Below the pieces are notes generated by a model. That model saw nothing but the letters and a program-made list of their open reading frames with translations, ran no database searches and was not told where the DNA came from. 64,000 bases of DNA from Dysgonamonadaceae bacterium. Lineage in GTDB: Bacteria; Bacteroidota; Bacteroidia; Bacteroidales; Dysgonomonadaceae. A program made the translations under genes and the position numbers. The stretch covers positions 1-64,000 of the forward strand of contig JAIRUA010000025.1 in NCBI GenBank assembly GCA_031254645.1, in the 5' to 3' direction. Of this stretch, positions 26,793 through 35,527 are shown one piece after another (the first letter of the stretch is position 1; each line of letters starts with the position of its first letter).

Positions 26793-26819
26793 CACTAATC
26801 ATTAACCATTAATCATTAA
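26793..26819. repeat. Word-type repeat at right edge of the accessory island
   Basis: Copies of CACTAATCATTAACC and ATTAATCATTAAA, the inverted form of the word array at 19336-19362 and of 17902-17932. It sits just before the promoter of the helix-hairpin-helix gene. Confidence 0.6.
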
Positions 26820-26827
26820 AAAAACAC

Positions 26828-26835
26828 TATCTTTG
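26828..26835 (+). promoter_or_regulatory. -7 element TATCTTTG, leaderless type
   Basis: TATCTTTG ends 4 bases before the ATG at 26840, so the mRNA should have almost no leader. Confidence 0.55.
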
Positions 26836-26839
26836 CAAA

Positions 26840-28900
26840 ATGAAACAAGCCTATCTTTTATTCATATTTTTGCTCTTTTTTTCATTTGTCGCTGATGCGC
26901 AAGAAAACAATTGGCGCACTTTTCTTGAACAATTAGCAGAAGACGCTAATGAAGGCGAAGTAAGTGAAACGATGCTTGAGAATATGTACGAAGATTTATT
27001 ACAACTCGAAAACAATCCAATGAATTTGAACACGGTGACGCGTGAAGAGTTAGAACGTTTTCCGTTAGTTTCGCAAGAGGAAGTGAATGCAATTGTAACA
27101 TTTCTAGAAAGAAATCGTCCCGTTTATACTATTTTTGAATTGCGAAATGTATTGAATCTTGATTTTCAAACGATCGAACTTATTTTACCGTTCTTCTTTG
27201 CGGGCGATCCCGATGAAGCGATAAGACGCACTACCATCAGAGAAATGTTGAAAAATGGGCGTAACGAGCTTCAATTCCGCTTCGATAAAACCCTCACGCC
27301 ACGCGCGGGATACGGTGAATTTTCCGACAGCATTCTCGATCGGTTTCCCAACCGGAAATATCAAGGTGAAGATTTTTACACTTCGTTGCGTTATTCTTTT
27401 CGTTATCGCGATAAAATTCAATTTGGGGTAACGGCGAGAAAAAACGCAGGCGAACCCTTTATGAAACAAGGATATCCGCGTGGATATGACCATTATGGCG
27501 TTCATTTTATTATTCGCGATATCGGACGGTTGAAAACGCTGGCTTTGGGCGATTACCGGCTCTCTTTTGGGCAGGGACTGATTATGAACAACGACTTTAT
27601 GTCGCCCAAAGCGTGGGCTACAGATAATATTGTGCGCCGAACGTTACCGCCAAAACGACATTTTTCTCTTGCTAAAAATGGATTTTTTCGTGGTGCGGCA
27701 GCACAATTTGGTATCATTGAGAACTTGACGGCTATTGCATTTTATTCCAATAATGGCGTTGATGCCAATTTGAATGCCGCAGGTGAAATTACATCGTTTA
27801 AAACCGATGGAAATCGTCGTACTCTGTTAGATATCAGTAAGAAAAACAACACGCGCGAACAAGTGATGGGCGCAAATGTCAATTATCGAAAAGACGGCTT
27901 TCAAATCGGCGTAAGCGGTATATATTACTCGTGGGATAGGATGCTAAATCCTACGTTGCGTCCTGATAATATGTACTATTTGCGCGATTCCGCCGGCTCC
28001 AATGCGAGTGTTGATTATTCGTATCGTTATCGCCGATTGATACTTGCCGGAGAAATGGGAGTAGCTAAAAACGGTGCTGTAGCAAAGTTAAACACATTAC
28101 AATACAGACTTTCATCATCAACGGTTTTTACTGTTTTGTGGCGGCATTATCCCGTGTCGTACAACGCAATGTATGCGCAAGCATTTGGCGAAACAAGTCG
28201 CGTGCAAAACGAGAAAGGGTTGTTTTTGGGTGCAAAATTTTCGCCGTTTCGTCGTTTTTCGGTCAATTCTTATGTCGATTTTGTGCAATTTCCGTGGTTG
28301 AGATATGGTGTGAATACGCCTTCGAGCGTTACCGAATATTATTTTTCGGGTACTTACGCTTTTTCGCGACAATCGAGTGTGGAAGCACGATACAGATACA
28401 AACAACGAGAACAAAATGTGCGATATCCCGACAATCGTTCTACATCGGTTTTGCCTGCTACTACGCAAAAATTTCGTTTGCGATACAGCAACAATTTACG
28501 ATCCGGTTGGCAATTTCGCACTACGGCAGATTTTGCGCATTACGGCATACAACATTTTCCAACCGAGTTTGGATATATGATTTCGCAAAATGTTGGTTAT
28601 AGGGGAAATGAGCGTGTTTCGGGTGATTTTTATTTCGGCTATTTTAATGCGGATTCACATAGTGTTCGACAATTTTCTTACGAACGTAATTTGTTGAATA
28701 CCTTTTTTATGCCTTCGTTTCACGGGAAGGGTTATCGTTTGGCACTTTCGGCGCGATATAATTTTTCGTCTCGATTGTCTTTGTCTGTAAAAGGTGGACA
28801 AACGCGCTATTTTAATCGTGATACGATTGGGTCGGGAACGGAATTAATAGATGGGAATAGTCGGACTGATGTGTTTTCGTATTTGAGGTGGCGATTTTGA
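26840..28900 (+). CDS. Helix-hairpin-helix protein with outer-membrane barrel-like C-terminus
   Basis: 686 residues with signal peptide (residues 1-20, ending ADA-Q). An N-terminal helix-hairpin-helix pair resembles ComEA (MNLNTVTREELERFPLVS and YTIFELRNVLNLD). The remaining 550 residues are rich in alternating aromatic strands (YSFRYRDKIQFGVTARK, GDYRLSFGQGL) and end in Phe, as in outer-membrane beta-barrels. This composite is a conserved Bacteroidota family annotated only as helix-hairpin-helix protein. A role in DNA uptake or binding at the outer membrane is conceivable but unproven. Monocistronic; a strong terminator follows. Confidence 0.8.
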   Translation: MKQAYLLFIFLLFFSFVADAQENNWRTFLEQLAEDANEGEVSETMLENMYEDLLQLENNPMNLNTVTREELERFPLVSQEEVNAIVTFLERNRPVYTIFELRNVLNLDFQTIELILPFFFAGDPDEAIRRTTIREMLKNGRNELQFRFDKTLTPRAGYGEFSDSILDRFPNRKYQGEDFYTSLRYSFRYRDKIQFGVTARKNAGEPFMKQGYPRGYDHYGVHFIIRDIGRLKTLALGDYRLSFGQGLIMNNDFMSPKAWATDNIVRRTLPPKRHFSLAKNGFFRGAAAQFGIIENLTAIAFYSNNGVDANLNAAGEITSFKTDGNRRTLLDISKKNNTREQVMGANVNYRKDGFQIGVSGIYYSWDRMLNPTLRPDNMYYLRDSAGSNASVDYSYRYRRLILAGEMGVAKNGAVAKLNTLQYRLSSSTVFTVLWRHYPVSYNAMYAQAFGETSRVQNEKGLFLGAKFSPFRRFSVNSYVDFVQFPWLRYGVNTPSSVTEYYFSGTYAFSRQSSVEARYRYKQREQNVRYPDNRSTSVLPATTQKFRLRYSNNLRSGWQFRTTADFAHYGIQHFPTEFGYMISQNVGYRGNERVSGDFYFGYFNADSHSVRQFSYERNLLNTFFMPSFHGKGYRLALSARYNFSSRLSLSVKGGQTRYFNRDTIGSGTELIDGNSRTDVFSYLRWRF

Positions 28901-28915
28901 GATAGATTTCAAAAA

Positions 28916-28948
28916 AAACCGCAGTAAACTTGATGTTTACTGCGGTTT
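28916..28948. terminator. Bidirectional terminator between convergent genes
   Basis: 14-bp perfect stem (28916-28929 with 28935-28948), 5-nt loop, flanked by A and T runs on both sides. It serves the helix-hairpin-helix gene (+) and dnaK (-). Confidence 0.85.
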
Positions 28949-28980
28949 ATCTATAATTGATTATTAATCTTAATCGCTAT

Positions 28981-30909
28981 CTACTTGACTTCCTCAAACT
29001 CCACATCTTCTGCTTCATCATTCTTTCCACCTTGTTCGCTACTTTGCGCACCTTCGAATGGATTTCCTTGTCCTTCAAACGGATTGCCTTGCGCTCCACC
29101 TTGTGCATTCTGTGCATTATACATATCCTGCGAAGCAGCTTGAAAAGCCGTGTTCAACTCGTTTGTATAAGTATCAATTTCGGCAAGATTTTGCGTTTTA
29201 TGCGCCTCTTTCAGTTTATTGAGAGCGGTTTCGATAGGCTCTTTTTTGTCAGCCGGAATTTTATCGCCTAACTCGTTCAACTGCTTTTCAGTTTGGAAAA
29301 TAAGTGAATCAGCGTGATTGAGTTTGTCCACACGCTCTTTCTCTTTTTGGTCGGCTTCGGCGTTGGCAGCAGCTTCTTCTTTCATTCGTTTGATTTCGTC
29401 TTCGCTCAATCCGGAAGAGGCTTCGATACGAATTTTTTGCTCTTTGCCTGTCGCTTTGTCTTTTGCCGATACGTTCAAAATACCGTTTGCGTCAATATCG
29501 AATGTAACTTCTACTTGCGGCACACCACGTGGTGCAGGCGGAATTCCATCAAGATTGAATACACCGATTTGCTTATTATCGCGAGCCATTGAACGCTCAC
29601 CTTGCAAAATATTGATTTGCACTGAAGGCTGATTATCGCTTGCGGTAGAGAACGTTTCCGATTTTTTGGTCGGAATGGTTGTGTTTGCATCAATAAGTCT
29701 TGTCATCACGCCACCCATTGTTTCGATACCGAGCGAAAGTGGCGTAACATCGAGCAAAAGAACATCTTTTACTTCGCCTGTTAAAACCGCACCTTGAATA
29801 GCAGCACCAACGGCAACTACTTCGTCAGGATTTACACTTTTATTAGGTGCTTTTCCAAATAGTTTTTCCACCATTGCTTGAACGGCAGGTATACGAGTAG
29901 AACCACCAACAAGAATTACTTCGTCGATATCCGAATTGCTGAGTTCTGCATCTTTCATCGCTGTTTGACACGGCTTAATACATTGTTGCAGCAAATCATC
30001 AACCAATTGCTCGAATTTGGCACGTGTAAGCGTTTTTACCAAGTGTTTGGGTATTCCGTTTACAGGCATAATGTATGGCAAGTTAATTTCAGTGCTGGTT
30101 GCGCTTGAAAGTTCGATTTTCGCTTTTTCGGCGGCTTCTTTCAAACGTTGCAATGCCATCGGATCTTTACGTAAGTCGATACCTTCATCGCTCAAAAACT
30201 CTGCTGCCAACCAGTCGATAATTTTGTGATCGAAGTCATCGCCACCAAGGTGTGTATCGCCGTTAGTTGATTTTACTTCAAATACGCCATCACCCAAATC
30301 GAGAATAGAAATATCGAATGTTCCACCACCGAGGTCGAACACGGCAATATTCATATGTTTGTGCGCTTTGTCTAAACCGTATGCCAATGCGGCTGCAGTC
30401 GGCTCGTTTACAATACGGGCAACTTTCAATCCTGCAATTTCGCCCGCTTCTTTGGTTGCCTGACGTTGTGCATCGCTAAAATAAGCGGGCACGGTGATAA
30501 CGGCTTCCGAAACGGTTTGTCCGAGATAATCTTCAGCAGTTTTTTTCATTTTTTGAAGAATGATTGCCGATATTTCTTGTGGTGAATAGAGTGTGCCATT
30601 GATGTCCACGCGAGGTGTATTGTTGTCGCCTTTTACGATTTTATAAGGAACGCGACCAATTTCTTTTTGCACTTGGTCGTATGTTTCGCCCATAAAGGTT
30701 TTGATAGAATAGACAGTATTATGAGGGTTGGTAATTGCCTGACGTTTAGCAGGGTCGCCAACTTTACGTTCGCCGTTATCCATAAAAGCCACTACCGAAG
30801 GAGTTGTGCGTTTTCCTTCGTTGTTAGGGATTACAACAGGCTCATTACCTTCCATTACGGCAACGCAAGAATTTGTTGTACCTAAGTCAATTCCGATTAT
30901 TTTTCCCAT
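28981..30909 (-). CDS. dnaK: Molecular chaperone DnaK (Hsp70)
   Basis: ATP-dependent cytoplasmic chaperone. The 642-residue chain shows [13 protein letters not shown] at the N-terminus, the phosphate-binding [30 protein letters not shown], the interdomain linker [16 protein letters not shown], the substrate-binding beta domain and a helical lid with a Gly/Gln-rich tail ending DVEFEEVK. Complete. grpE and dnaJ are not adjacent, as is common in Bacteroidota. I found no CIRCE-type inverted repeat upstream. Confidence 0.98.
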   Translation of the reverse strand: MGKIIGIDLGTTNSCVAVMEGNEPVVIPNNEGKRTTPSVVAFMDNGERKVGDPAKRQAITNPHNTVYSIKTFMGETYDQVQKEIGRVPYKIVKGDNNTPRVDINGTLYSPQEISAIILQKMKKTAEDYLGQTVSEAVITVPAYFSDAQRQATKEAGEIAGLKVARIVNEPTAAALAYGLDKAHKHMNIAVFDLGGGTFDISILDLGDGVFEVKSTNGDTHLGGDDFDHKIIDWLAAEFLSDEGIDLRKDPMALQRLKEAAEKAKIELSSATSTEINLPYIMPVNGIPKHLVKTLTRAKFEQLVDDLLQQCIKPCQTAMKDAELSNSDIDEVILVGGSTRIPAVQAMVEKLFGKAPNKSVNPDEVVAVGAAIQGAVLTGEVKDVLLLDVTPLSLGIETMGGVMTRLIDANTTIPTKKSETFSTASDNQPSVQINILQGERSMARDNKQIGVFNLDGIPPAPRGVPQVEVTFDIDANGILNVSAKDKATGKEQKIRIEASSGLSEDEIKRMKEEAAANAEADQKEKERVDKLNHADSLIFQTEKQLNELGDKIPADKKEPIETALNKLKEAHKTQNLAEIDTYTNELNTAFQAASQDMYNAQNAQGGAQGNPFEGQGNPFEGAQSSEQGGKNDEAEDVEFEEVK

Positions 30910-31057
30910 ATTATTATATTATTTAGTTGTTTATACATTTGTTTTAATTATATACTTCTTTTGTCAAATGTTGTGCCAAAATTTTATGGAATATTTTTCT
31001 GCCAAAATGTCAAAAAGATTTTTTGTCTATTCTTGCCACTATCTCAAAAACTTTGTT

Positions 31058-31065
31058 TATCTTTG
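31058..31065 (+). promoter_or_regulatory. -7 element TATCTTTG for the DUF4301 gene
   Basis: TAnnTTTG match 31 bases before the ATG; a TTG at 31033-31035 lies 22 bases upstream. Confidence 0.55.
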
Positions 31066-31095
31066 TGAAAATCAAATTAAAAACATCATATCATA

Positions 31096-32613
31096 ATGTA
31101 CACAATACAGGATTTGAATTTGCTGCAAGAAAAAGGCATTTCGCAAGCGCAAATTGAAGCGCAATTAAACTATTTCGCTACTGGATTTCCATTTTTACCT
31201 ATTATTGCTGCTGCGTCGGTGGAAAAAGGTATTATGAGAATCAATGAGAAAGATGAAAAAGTATATTTAGAAGCGTGGCAAAGTTATTTGGAAGGCAACG
31301 AGAAGGTTACAAAATTCGTTCCCGCATCGGGTGCGGCAAGTCGAATGTTCAAGGATTTATTCGCTTTTATTGATGCGGAAAATGACGTACCGACTACCGA
31401 TTTCGAGAAAACTTTTTTTGAGCATATCCAACAATTCGCGTTTTATAAAGTATTGAATGGAGAATGTAAAGAGCTGTTCGGAAAAGATATTCCGACATTG
31501 TGTGCAGAAAACCGGTACAAAGATGTTGTTCGTGCGCTGCTTGAGGAAGAAGGACTTAACTATGGAAATCTTCCGAAAGGTTTGTTATTGTTTCATTCGT
31601 ATCCCGAAGGAAATCGTACACCCACAGGCGAGCATTTAACGGAAGGAACATATTACGCCAAAGACCAAAACGGCGATGTTAATTTACATTTTACCGTATC
31701 GGAAGAACACAAGCCATTATTCGAAGCGTTGATTGCCGCACGTCAATCGGCTTACGGACAAAAACTCGGCGCAAAATTCCATACCTCTTTCAGTATACAA
31801 AAACCGAGTACGGATACCATTGCGGTGGATATGAACAACCAACCGTTTCGTGAAGATGACGGTGCCCTACTTTTCCGTCCCGGTGGACACGGTGCACTGA
31901 TTGAAAACTTGAACGATATTGATTCCGATGTCATTTTCATCAAAAATATTGACAACGTTGTGCCCGACAGATTAAAAGCGGGTGAAGCGCATTACAAAAA
32001 TCTACTTGCCGGCGTGTTGGTAGAAATGCAACAGCACGCATTTTATTTTCTAGAAAAACTTGATTCTGAAAATGTTACTTCCGAAGATTTGGCAAAAATA
32101 TTGGCATTCACCAAAAACGAATTATGTATTTCGCATTCGGAAACGTTTTCGTCTGACGATGAATTGAAAACATATTTGCGTGCAAAACTCAATCGTCCGT
32201 TTCGCGTGTGTGGAATGGTGAAAAATGTAGGTGAACCGGGTGGTGGACCTTTTATCGCCAAAAATCCTGATGGAACAACTTCACCACAAATTTTGGAGAG
32301 TTCGCAAATAGATACAAGTGACGAAAAGGCGATGAGTGCCTTCAAAAATGGTTCACATTTCAATCCGGTAGATTTGGTGTGTGGCGTAAAAAACTACAAA
32401 GGCGAAAAATTTGATCTAACAAAATTTGTGGACAAAAATACCGGCTTCATTTCATACAAATCAAAAGGCGGAAAAGCGTTGAAAGCGCTCGAGCTTCCGG
32501 GTTTGTGGAACGGTGCAATGAGCGATTGGAATACCATTTTTGTGGAAGTACCCGTGAGTACGTTTAATCCGGTAAAAACAGTAAATGATTTGTTGAGACC
32601 GGAGCATCAGTAG
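31096..32613 (+). CDS. DUF4301 family protein
   Basis: 505 residues, cytoplasmic. The P-loop-like FVPASGAASRMFKDLF near residue 75, LLLFHSYPEGNRTPTGEHL, FRPGGHGALIENLN and GMVKNVGEPGGGPF are typical of DUF4301, a Bacteroidota family that looks like a sugar-nucleotidyltransferase relative. The biochemical function is not established as far as I know. Monocistronic, with its own promoter and a hairpin region after it. Confidence 0.88.
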   Translation: MYTIQDLNLLQEKGISQAQIEAQLNYFATGFPFLPIIAAASVEKGIMRINEKDEKVYLEAWQSYLEGNEKVTKFVPASGAASRMFKDLFAFIDAENDVPTTDFEKTFFEHIQQFAFYKVLNGECKELFGKDIPTLCAENRYKDVVRALLEEEGLNYGNLPKGLLLFHSYPEGNRTPTGEHLTEGTYYAKDQNGDVNLHFTVSEEHKPLFEALIAARQSAYGQKLGAKFHTSFSIQKPSTDTIAVDMNNQPFREDDGALLFRPGGHGALIENLNDIDSDVIFIKNIDNVVPDRLKAGEAHYKNLLAGVLVEMQQHAFYFLEKLDSENVTSEDLAKILAFTKNELCISHSETFSSDDELKTYLRAKLNRPFRVCGMVKNVGEPGGGPFIAKNPDGTTSPQILESSQIDTSDEKAMSAFKNGSHFNPVDLVCGVKNYKGEKFDLTKFVDKNTGFISYKSKGGKALKALELPGLWNGAMSDWNTIFVEVPVSTFNPVKTVNDLLRPEHQ

Positions 32614-32618
32614 CAGTA

Positions 32619-32673
32619 GACCTATGTGTCTGTCTCGATAAAATACAAAAAGGGCAGACACACAGGTCTGCCC
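32619..32673. terminator. Hairpin region between DUF4301 gene and pgk
   Basis: Two overlapping inverted repeats: 32619-32632 with 32655-32668 (14 bp, one mismatch) and 32652-32659 with 32666-32673 (GGGCAGAC/GTCTGCCC). Placed between convergent genes, it likely ends both transcripts. Confidence 0.65.
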
Positions 32674-32710
32674 TTACAGATTTACACAATATTATAATAG
32701 GATTTTTCTA

Positions 32711-33970
32711 TCAATATCCTCTAATCGCCTTCACACCCGGAAGAACAATGCCTTCAATCATTTCGAGCAACGCGCCACCACCGGTAGAAACATAAGAAAC
32801 TTCGTTTGCTTGACCAAATTTATTGATAGCCGCTACCGAATCGCCACCGCCCACGAGCGAAAATGCACCGTTCTTCGTAGCTTCTACAATAGCGTTGGAT
32901 ACTGCGCGTGTGCCGGCATCGAAATTATCGAACTCAAACACGCCCACAGGACCGTTCCAAAGAATGGTTTTTGAATTTTTGATCACTTCGGCGAATATTT
33001 TTTCTGTTTCGGGACCGATGTCAAGACCTTCCCAACCTTCGGGAATTTTATTGACGGGTGCATAGTCTGCGTTTGCATCGTTTTTGAAATCATCAGCGAT
33101 TTTCGCATCAACTGCCAACACAAGGTTTACGCCCTTTACCTTTGCTTCTTCTACGATTTCGCGAGCAAGGTCTAATTTATCATTTTCTACGATAGAAATA
33201 CCGATTTCACCGCCGAATGCTTTCGAGAAAGTATAAGTCATACCACCTGCAAGAATCAAATTATCAACTTTATCCAACAAGTTTTTAATGATATCGATTT
33301 TCGAAGACACTTTTGATCCACCCATAATAGCGGTAAACGGACGTTGTGTGTCTTTCATTACTTTTTCAACTGCGCTGACTTCTCTTTCAAGAAGATAGCC
33401 AAACATTTTGTGATTGGCATCAAAGTAGTCGGCGATTAACGCAGTGGATGCGTGTGCGCGGTGTGCAGTTCCGAAAGCGTCGTTTACATATACATCAATA
33501 TTCGATGCCAATTGTTTTGTGAATTCTTTTTGCGATTCTTTTATCGCTTTTTTTGCAGCTGCTTTTTCTTCTTCTGTAGCATCGTCAGCCAAGCGAGGTT
33601 TTCCCTCTTCTTCGGCATAGAAACGAAGATTTTCGAGTAAAAGCGCTTGACCGGGTTGCAGGGCGGCTTTTTTCTTAGCCGTTTCTTCACCGATACAGTC
33701 GTTGGCAAATTGCACATCAATGCCCAACAATTCCGAAACGCGTGGGAGAATGTGGCTCAACGAATATTTACCGGTTACACCTTTCGGTCTTCCCAAGTGA
33801 GAGCCGATGATTACGCTTCCACCGTCGCTCAAAATCTTTTTCAGCGTTGGCATTGCCGCACGAATGCGAGTATCATCTGTAATGTTGAAATTCTCGTCGA
33901 GCGGAACGTTGAAGTCCACACGAACAAATGCCATTTTAGCGGCAAAATTGAAAGAATCCATTGTTTGCAT
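32711..33970 (-). CDS. pgk: Phosphoglycerate kinase
   Basis: Glycolytic enzyme: 1,3-bisphosphoglycerate plus ADP gives 3-phosphoglycerate plus ATP. The 419-residue protein has the substrate motif [18 protein letters not shown], the hinge and nucleotide region [18 protein letters not shown] and [10 protein letters not shown] Lys/Glu-rich insertion around residues 125-145 ([14 protein letters not shown]) is typical of Bacteroidota Pgk. The start could be the fourth codon (MDSFNF). A TATTTTTG promoter-like element lies at 34023-34030 on the minus strand. Confidence 0.97.
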   Translation of the reverse strand: MQTMDSFNFAAKMAFVRVDFNVPLDENFNITDDTRIRAAMPTLKKILSDGGSVIIGSHLGRPKGVTGKYSLSHILPRVSELLGIDVQFANDCIGEETAKKKAALQPGQALLLENLRFYAEEEGKPRLADDATEEEKAAAKKAIKESQKEFTKQLASNIDVYVNDAFGTAHRAHASTALIADYFDANHKMFGYLLEREVSAVEKVMKDTQRPFTAIMGGSKVSSKIDIIKNLLDKVDNLILAGGMTYTFSKAFGGEIGISIVENDKLDLAREIVEEAKVKGVNLVLAVDAKIADDFKNDANADYAPVNKIPEGWEGLDIGPETEKIFAEVIKNSKTILWNGPVGVFEFDNFDAGTRAVSNAIVEATKNGAFSLVGGGDSVAAINKFGQANEVSYVSTGGGALLEMIEGIVLPGVKAIRGY

Positions 33971-34320
33971 AGTTTTCTATACTAATTATATATTGAGATT
34001 TTTATTGTCGTTTTTGTGCATCCAAAAATACAAATTTGGCAAGAAAAACGAATTTCCTAAAACAATGGTACAAAGGTACAAAATATGTCGTTCATTTGAT
34101 ATGTTTTTGATGAAAAGTTTTAGTTTAATGTGTCGTGTCGTTTCTATCTGGAACTATCATTTTCAATCTTTCATTCAAAAAAATACGGAAATAATTATTT
34201 TACACTGCTATAGATTGCCATAATATTTAGAATTATCTATTTTTCTGCGAAAAAATATTGTCAAAAACGTCATTCTTTAATTGCAAATTGCTATATTTGC
34301 ACGAAATTACAATAGAAGTT
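33971..34320. other. Divergent promoter region between pgk and ansA
   Basis: 350 bases without a gene. It contains a minus-strand -7 element at 34023-34030 (TATTTTTG) for pgk and a plus-strand one at 34292-34299 (TATATTTG) for ansA. Confidence 0.5.
34292..34299 (+). promoter_or_regulatory. -7 element TATATTTG for ansA
   Basis: 21 bases before the ATG at 34321. It rules out the longer frame starting at 34258. Confidence 0.5.
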
Positions 34321-35361
34321 ATGATTGATAGCAGTGCAAAAGTTCTCTTGATTTATACAGGAGGTACCATTGGAATGGTGGAAAATAGCGAAACGGGGGC
34401 GTTGGAGCCTTTCAATTTTAGTCACCTGAAATCAAATATGCCCGAAATAAAGCGCTTGAATTTTCACGTGGATACATATTTGTTTGATCCACCGATAGAT
34501 TCATCTGATATTTCGCCCGAAAAATGGCAAGCTATGGCAAAAGTAATCAAAGAAAATTACGATGCTTATGATGGTTTTGTTGTTTTGCACGGCACAGATA
34601 CAATGGCCTACACTGCATCGGTAATGAGTTTGATGTTCGAAAATCTTACCAAGCCGGTGATATTTACCGGCTCGCAACTGCCTATCGGAAAGCTTCGTAC
34701 CGATGGAAAGGAAAACTTGGTAACCGCGCTCGAAATCGCAGCAGACAAAGATGAGTTCGGACATCCCGCCGTGCCCGAACTGTGCGTATATATGCAAAAT
34801 TTGCTGATGCGCGGCAACCGGACAACAAAAATTAATGCCGATAATTTCAGTGCGTTCAATAGTCCCAACTATCCCTGTTTGGCTAAAGCCGGAATAGATA
34901 TCCGATACGAAGATAATTATATTTTGAAGCCTAATTATGACAAATCCGTTAATTTTAATTTCGGATTAAATCATCACGTTGTTATTTTGAAACTTTTCCC
35001 CGGCATCACAAAAGAGGTTGTAGAGGCAAATCTTACTATTTCCGGATTGAAGGGCGTTGTGCTCGAAACATACGGATCGGGTAATTCGCCAAGAGATCAA
35101 TGGTTTATCAATTCACTTCAAGACGCGCTTAATAAAGGAATCGTGATTGTCAATGTAACACAATGTCTTTATGGCAATGTAGAAATGCACCGCTACGAAA
35201 ATGGACAATGTTTAGAAAAACTCGGATTGATAAGCGGACACGATATCACTACCGAAGCGGCACTTGCCAAACTGATGGTTTTGTTTGGCGAGGGGAAAAC
35301 ACCGGAAGAAGTAAAGGTATTGATGCCGATTTCGTTGAGAGGCGAACTAACAATGAGATAG
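34321..35361 (+). CDS. ansA: L-asparaginase, cytoplasmic type I
   Basis: Hydrolyses L-asparagine to aspartate and ammonia. 346 residues from ATG 34321, no signal peptide, which points to the cytoplasmic type I enzyme. The first catalytic Thr is in YTGGTIGM, the second with its Asp in HGTDTMAYTAS, and the Lys in LRTDGKENL. ETYGSGNSP is also family-typical. The stop codon lies next to a 29-bp word-type inverted repeat, which may serve as terminator before feoB. Confidence 0.94.
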   Translation: MIDSSAKVLLIYTGGTIGMVENSETGALEPFNFSHLKSNMPEIKRLNFHVDTYLFDPPIDSSDISPEKWQAMAKVIKENYDAYDGFVVLHGTDTMAYTASVMSLMFENLTKPVIFTGSQLPIGKLRTDGKENLVTALEIAADKDEFGHPAVPELCVYMQNLLMRGNRTTKINADNFSAFNSPNYPCLAKAGIDIRYEDNYILKPNYDKSVNFNFGLNHHVVILKLFPGITKEVVEANLTISGLKGVVLETYGSGNSPRDQWFINSLQDALNKGIVIVNVTQCLYGNVEMHRYENGQCLEKLGLISGHDITTEAALAKLMVLFGEGKTPEEVKVLMPISLRGELTMR

Positions 35362-35362
35362 T

Positions 35363-35512
35363 AATGTGCTAATAAATAATGTGCTAATGCAATTGCCAAG
35401 AAACTATTAGTGCTTCTGCATTAGCACATTATTTATTAGCACATTAGCACATTATTTATACTCATTATAAATAATTAGCACATTAGCATATTATTCATTA
35501 GCACATTATTTC
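35363..35512. repeat. Inverted repeat and array of the word ATTAGCACATTATTT
   Basis: A perfect 29-bp inverted repeat (35363-35391 with 35417-35445, loop 25 nt) made of reiterated GTGCTAATAAATAAT, followed by more direct copies of TTAGCACATTA up to the feoB promoter. The same word recurs at 44571-44600. Confidence 0.9.
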
Positions 35513-35520
35513 TACCTTTG
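35513..35520 (+). promoter_or_regulatory. -7 element TACCTTTG for feoAB
   Basis: Ends 7 bases before the ATG at 35528; predicts a leaderless or very short leader. The preceding 60 bases are repeat words, so the upstream promoter part is made of repeat DNA. Confidence 0.55.
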
Positions 35521-35527
35521 CGTCTGA

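Noticed and set aside
19314..26840. Island considered as prophage, ICE or transposon
   Set aside because: No integrase, transposase, relaxase, capsid or tail gene and no tRNA-linked attachment site is visible; only the DUF1660-like zinc repeat hints at phage.
28981..31095. Heat-shock control element (CIRCE) upstream of dnaK
   Set aside because: No TTAGCACTC-N9-GAGTGCTAA-type inverted repeat was found upstream of dnaK.
35363..35512. Repeat array considered as CRISPR
   Set aside because: The words are contiguous and inverted, with no unique spacers of constant length and no cas genes in the window.
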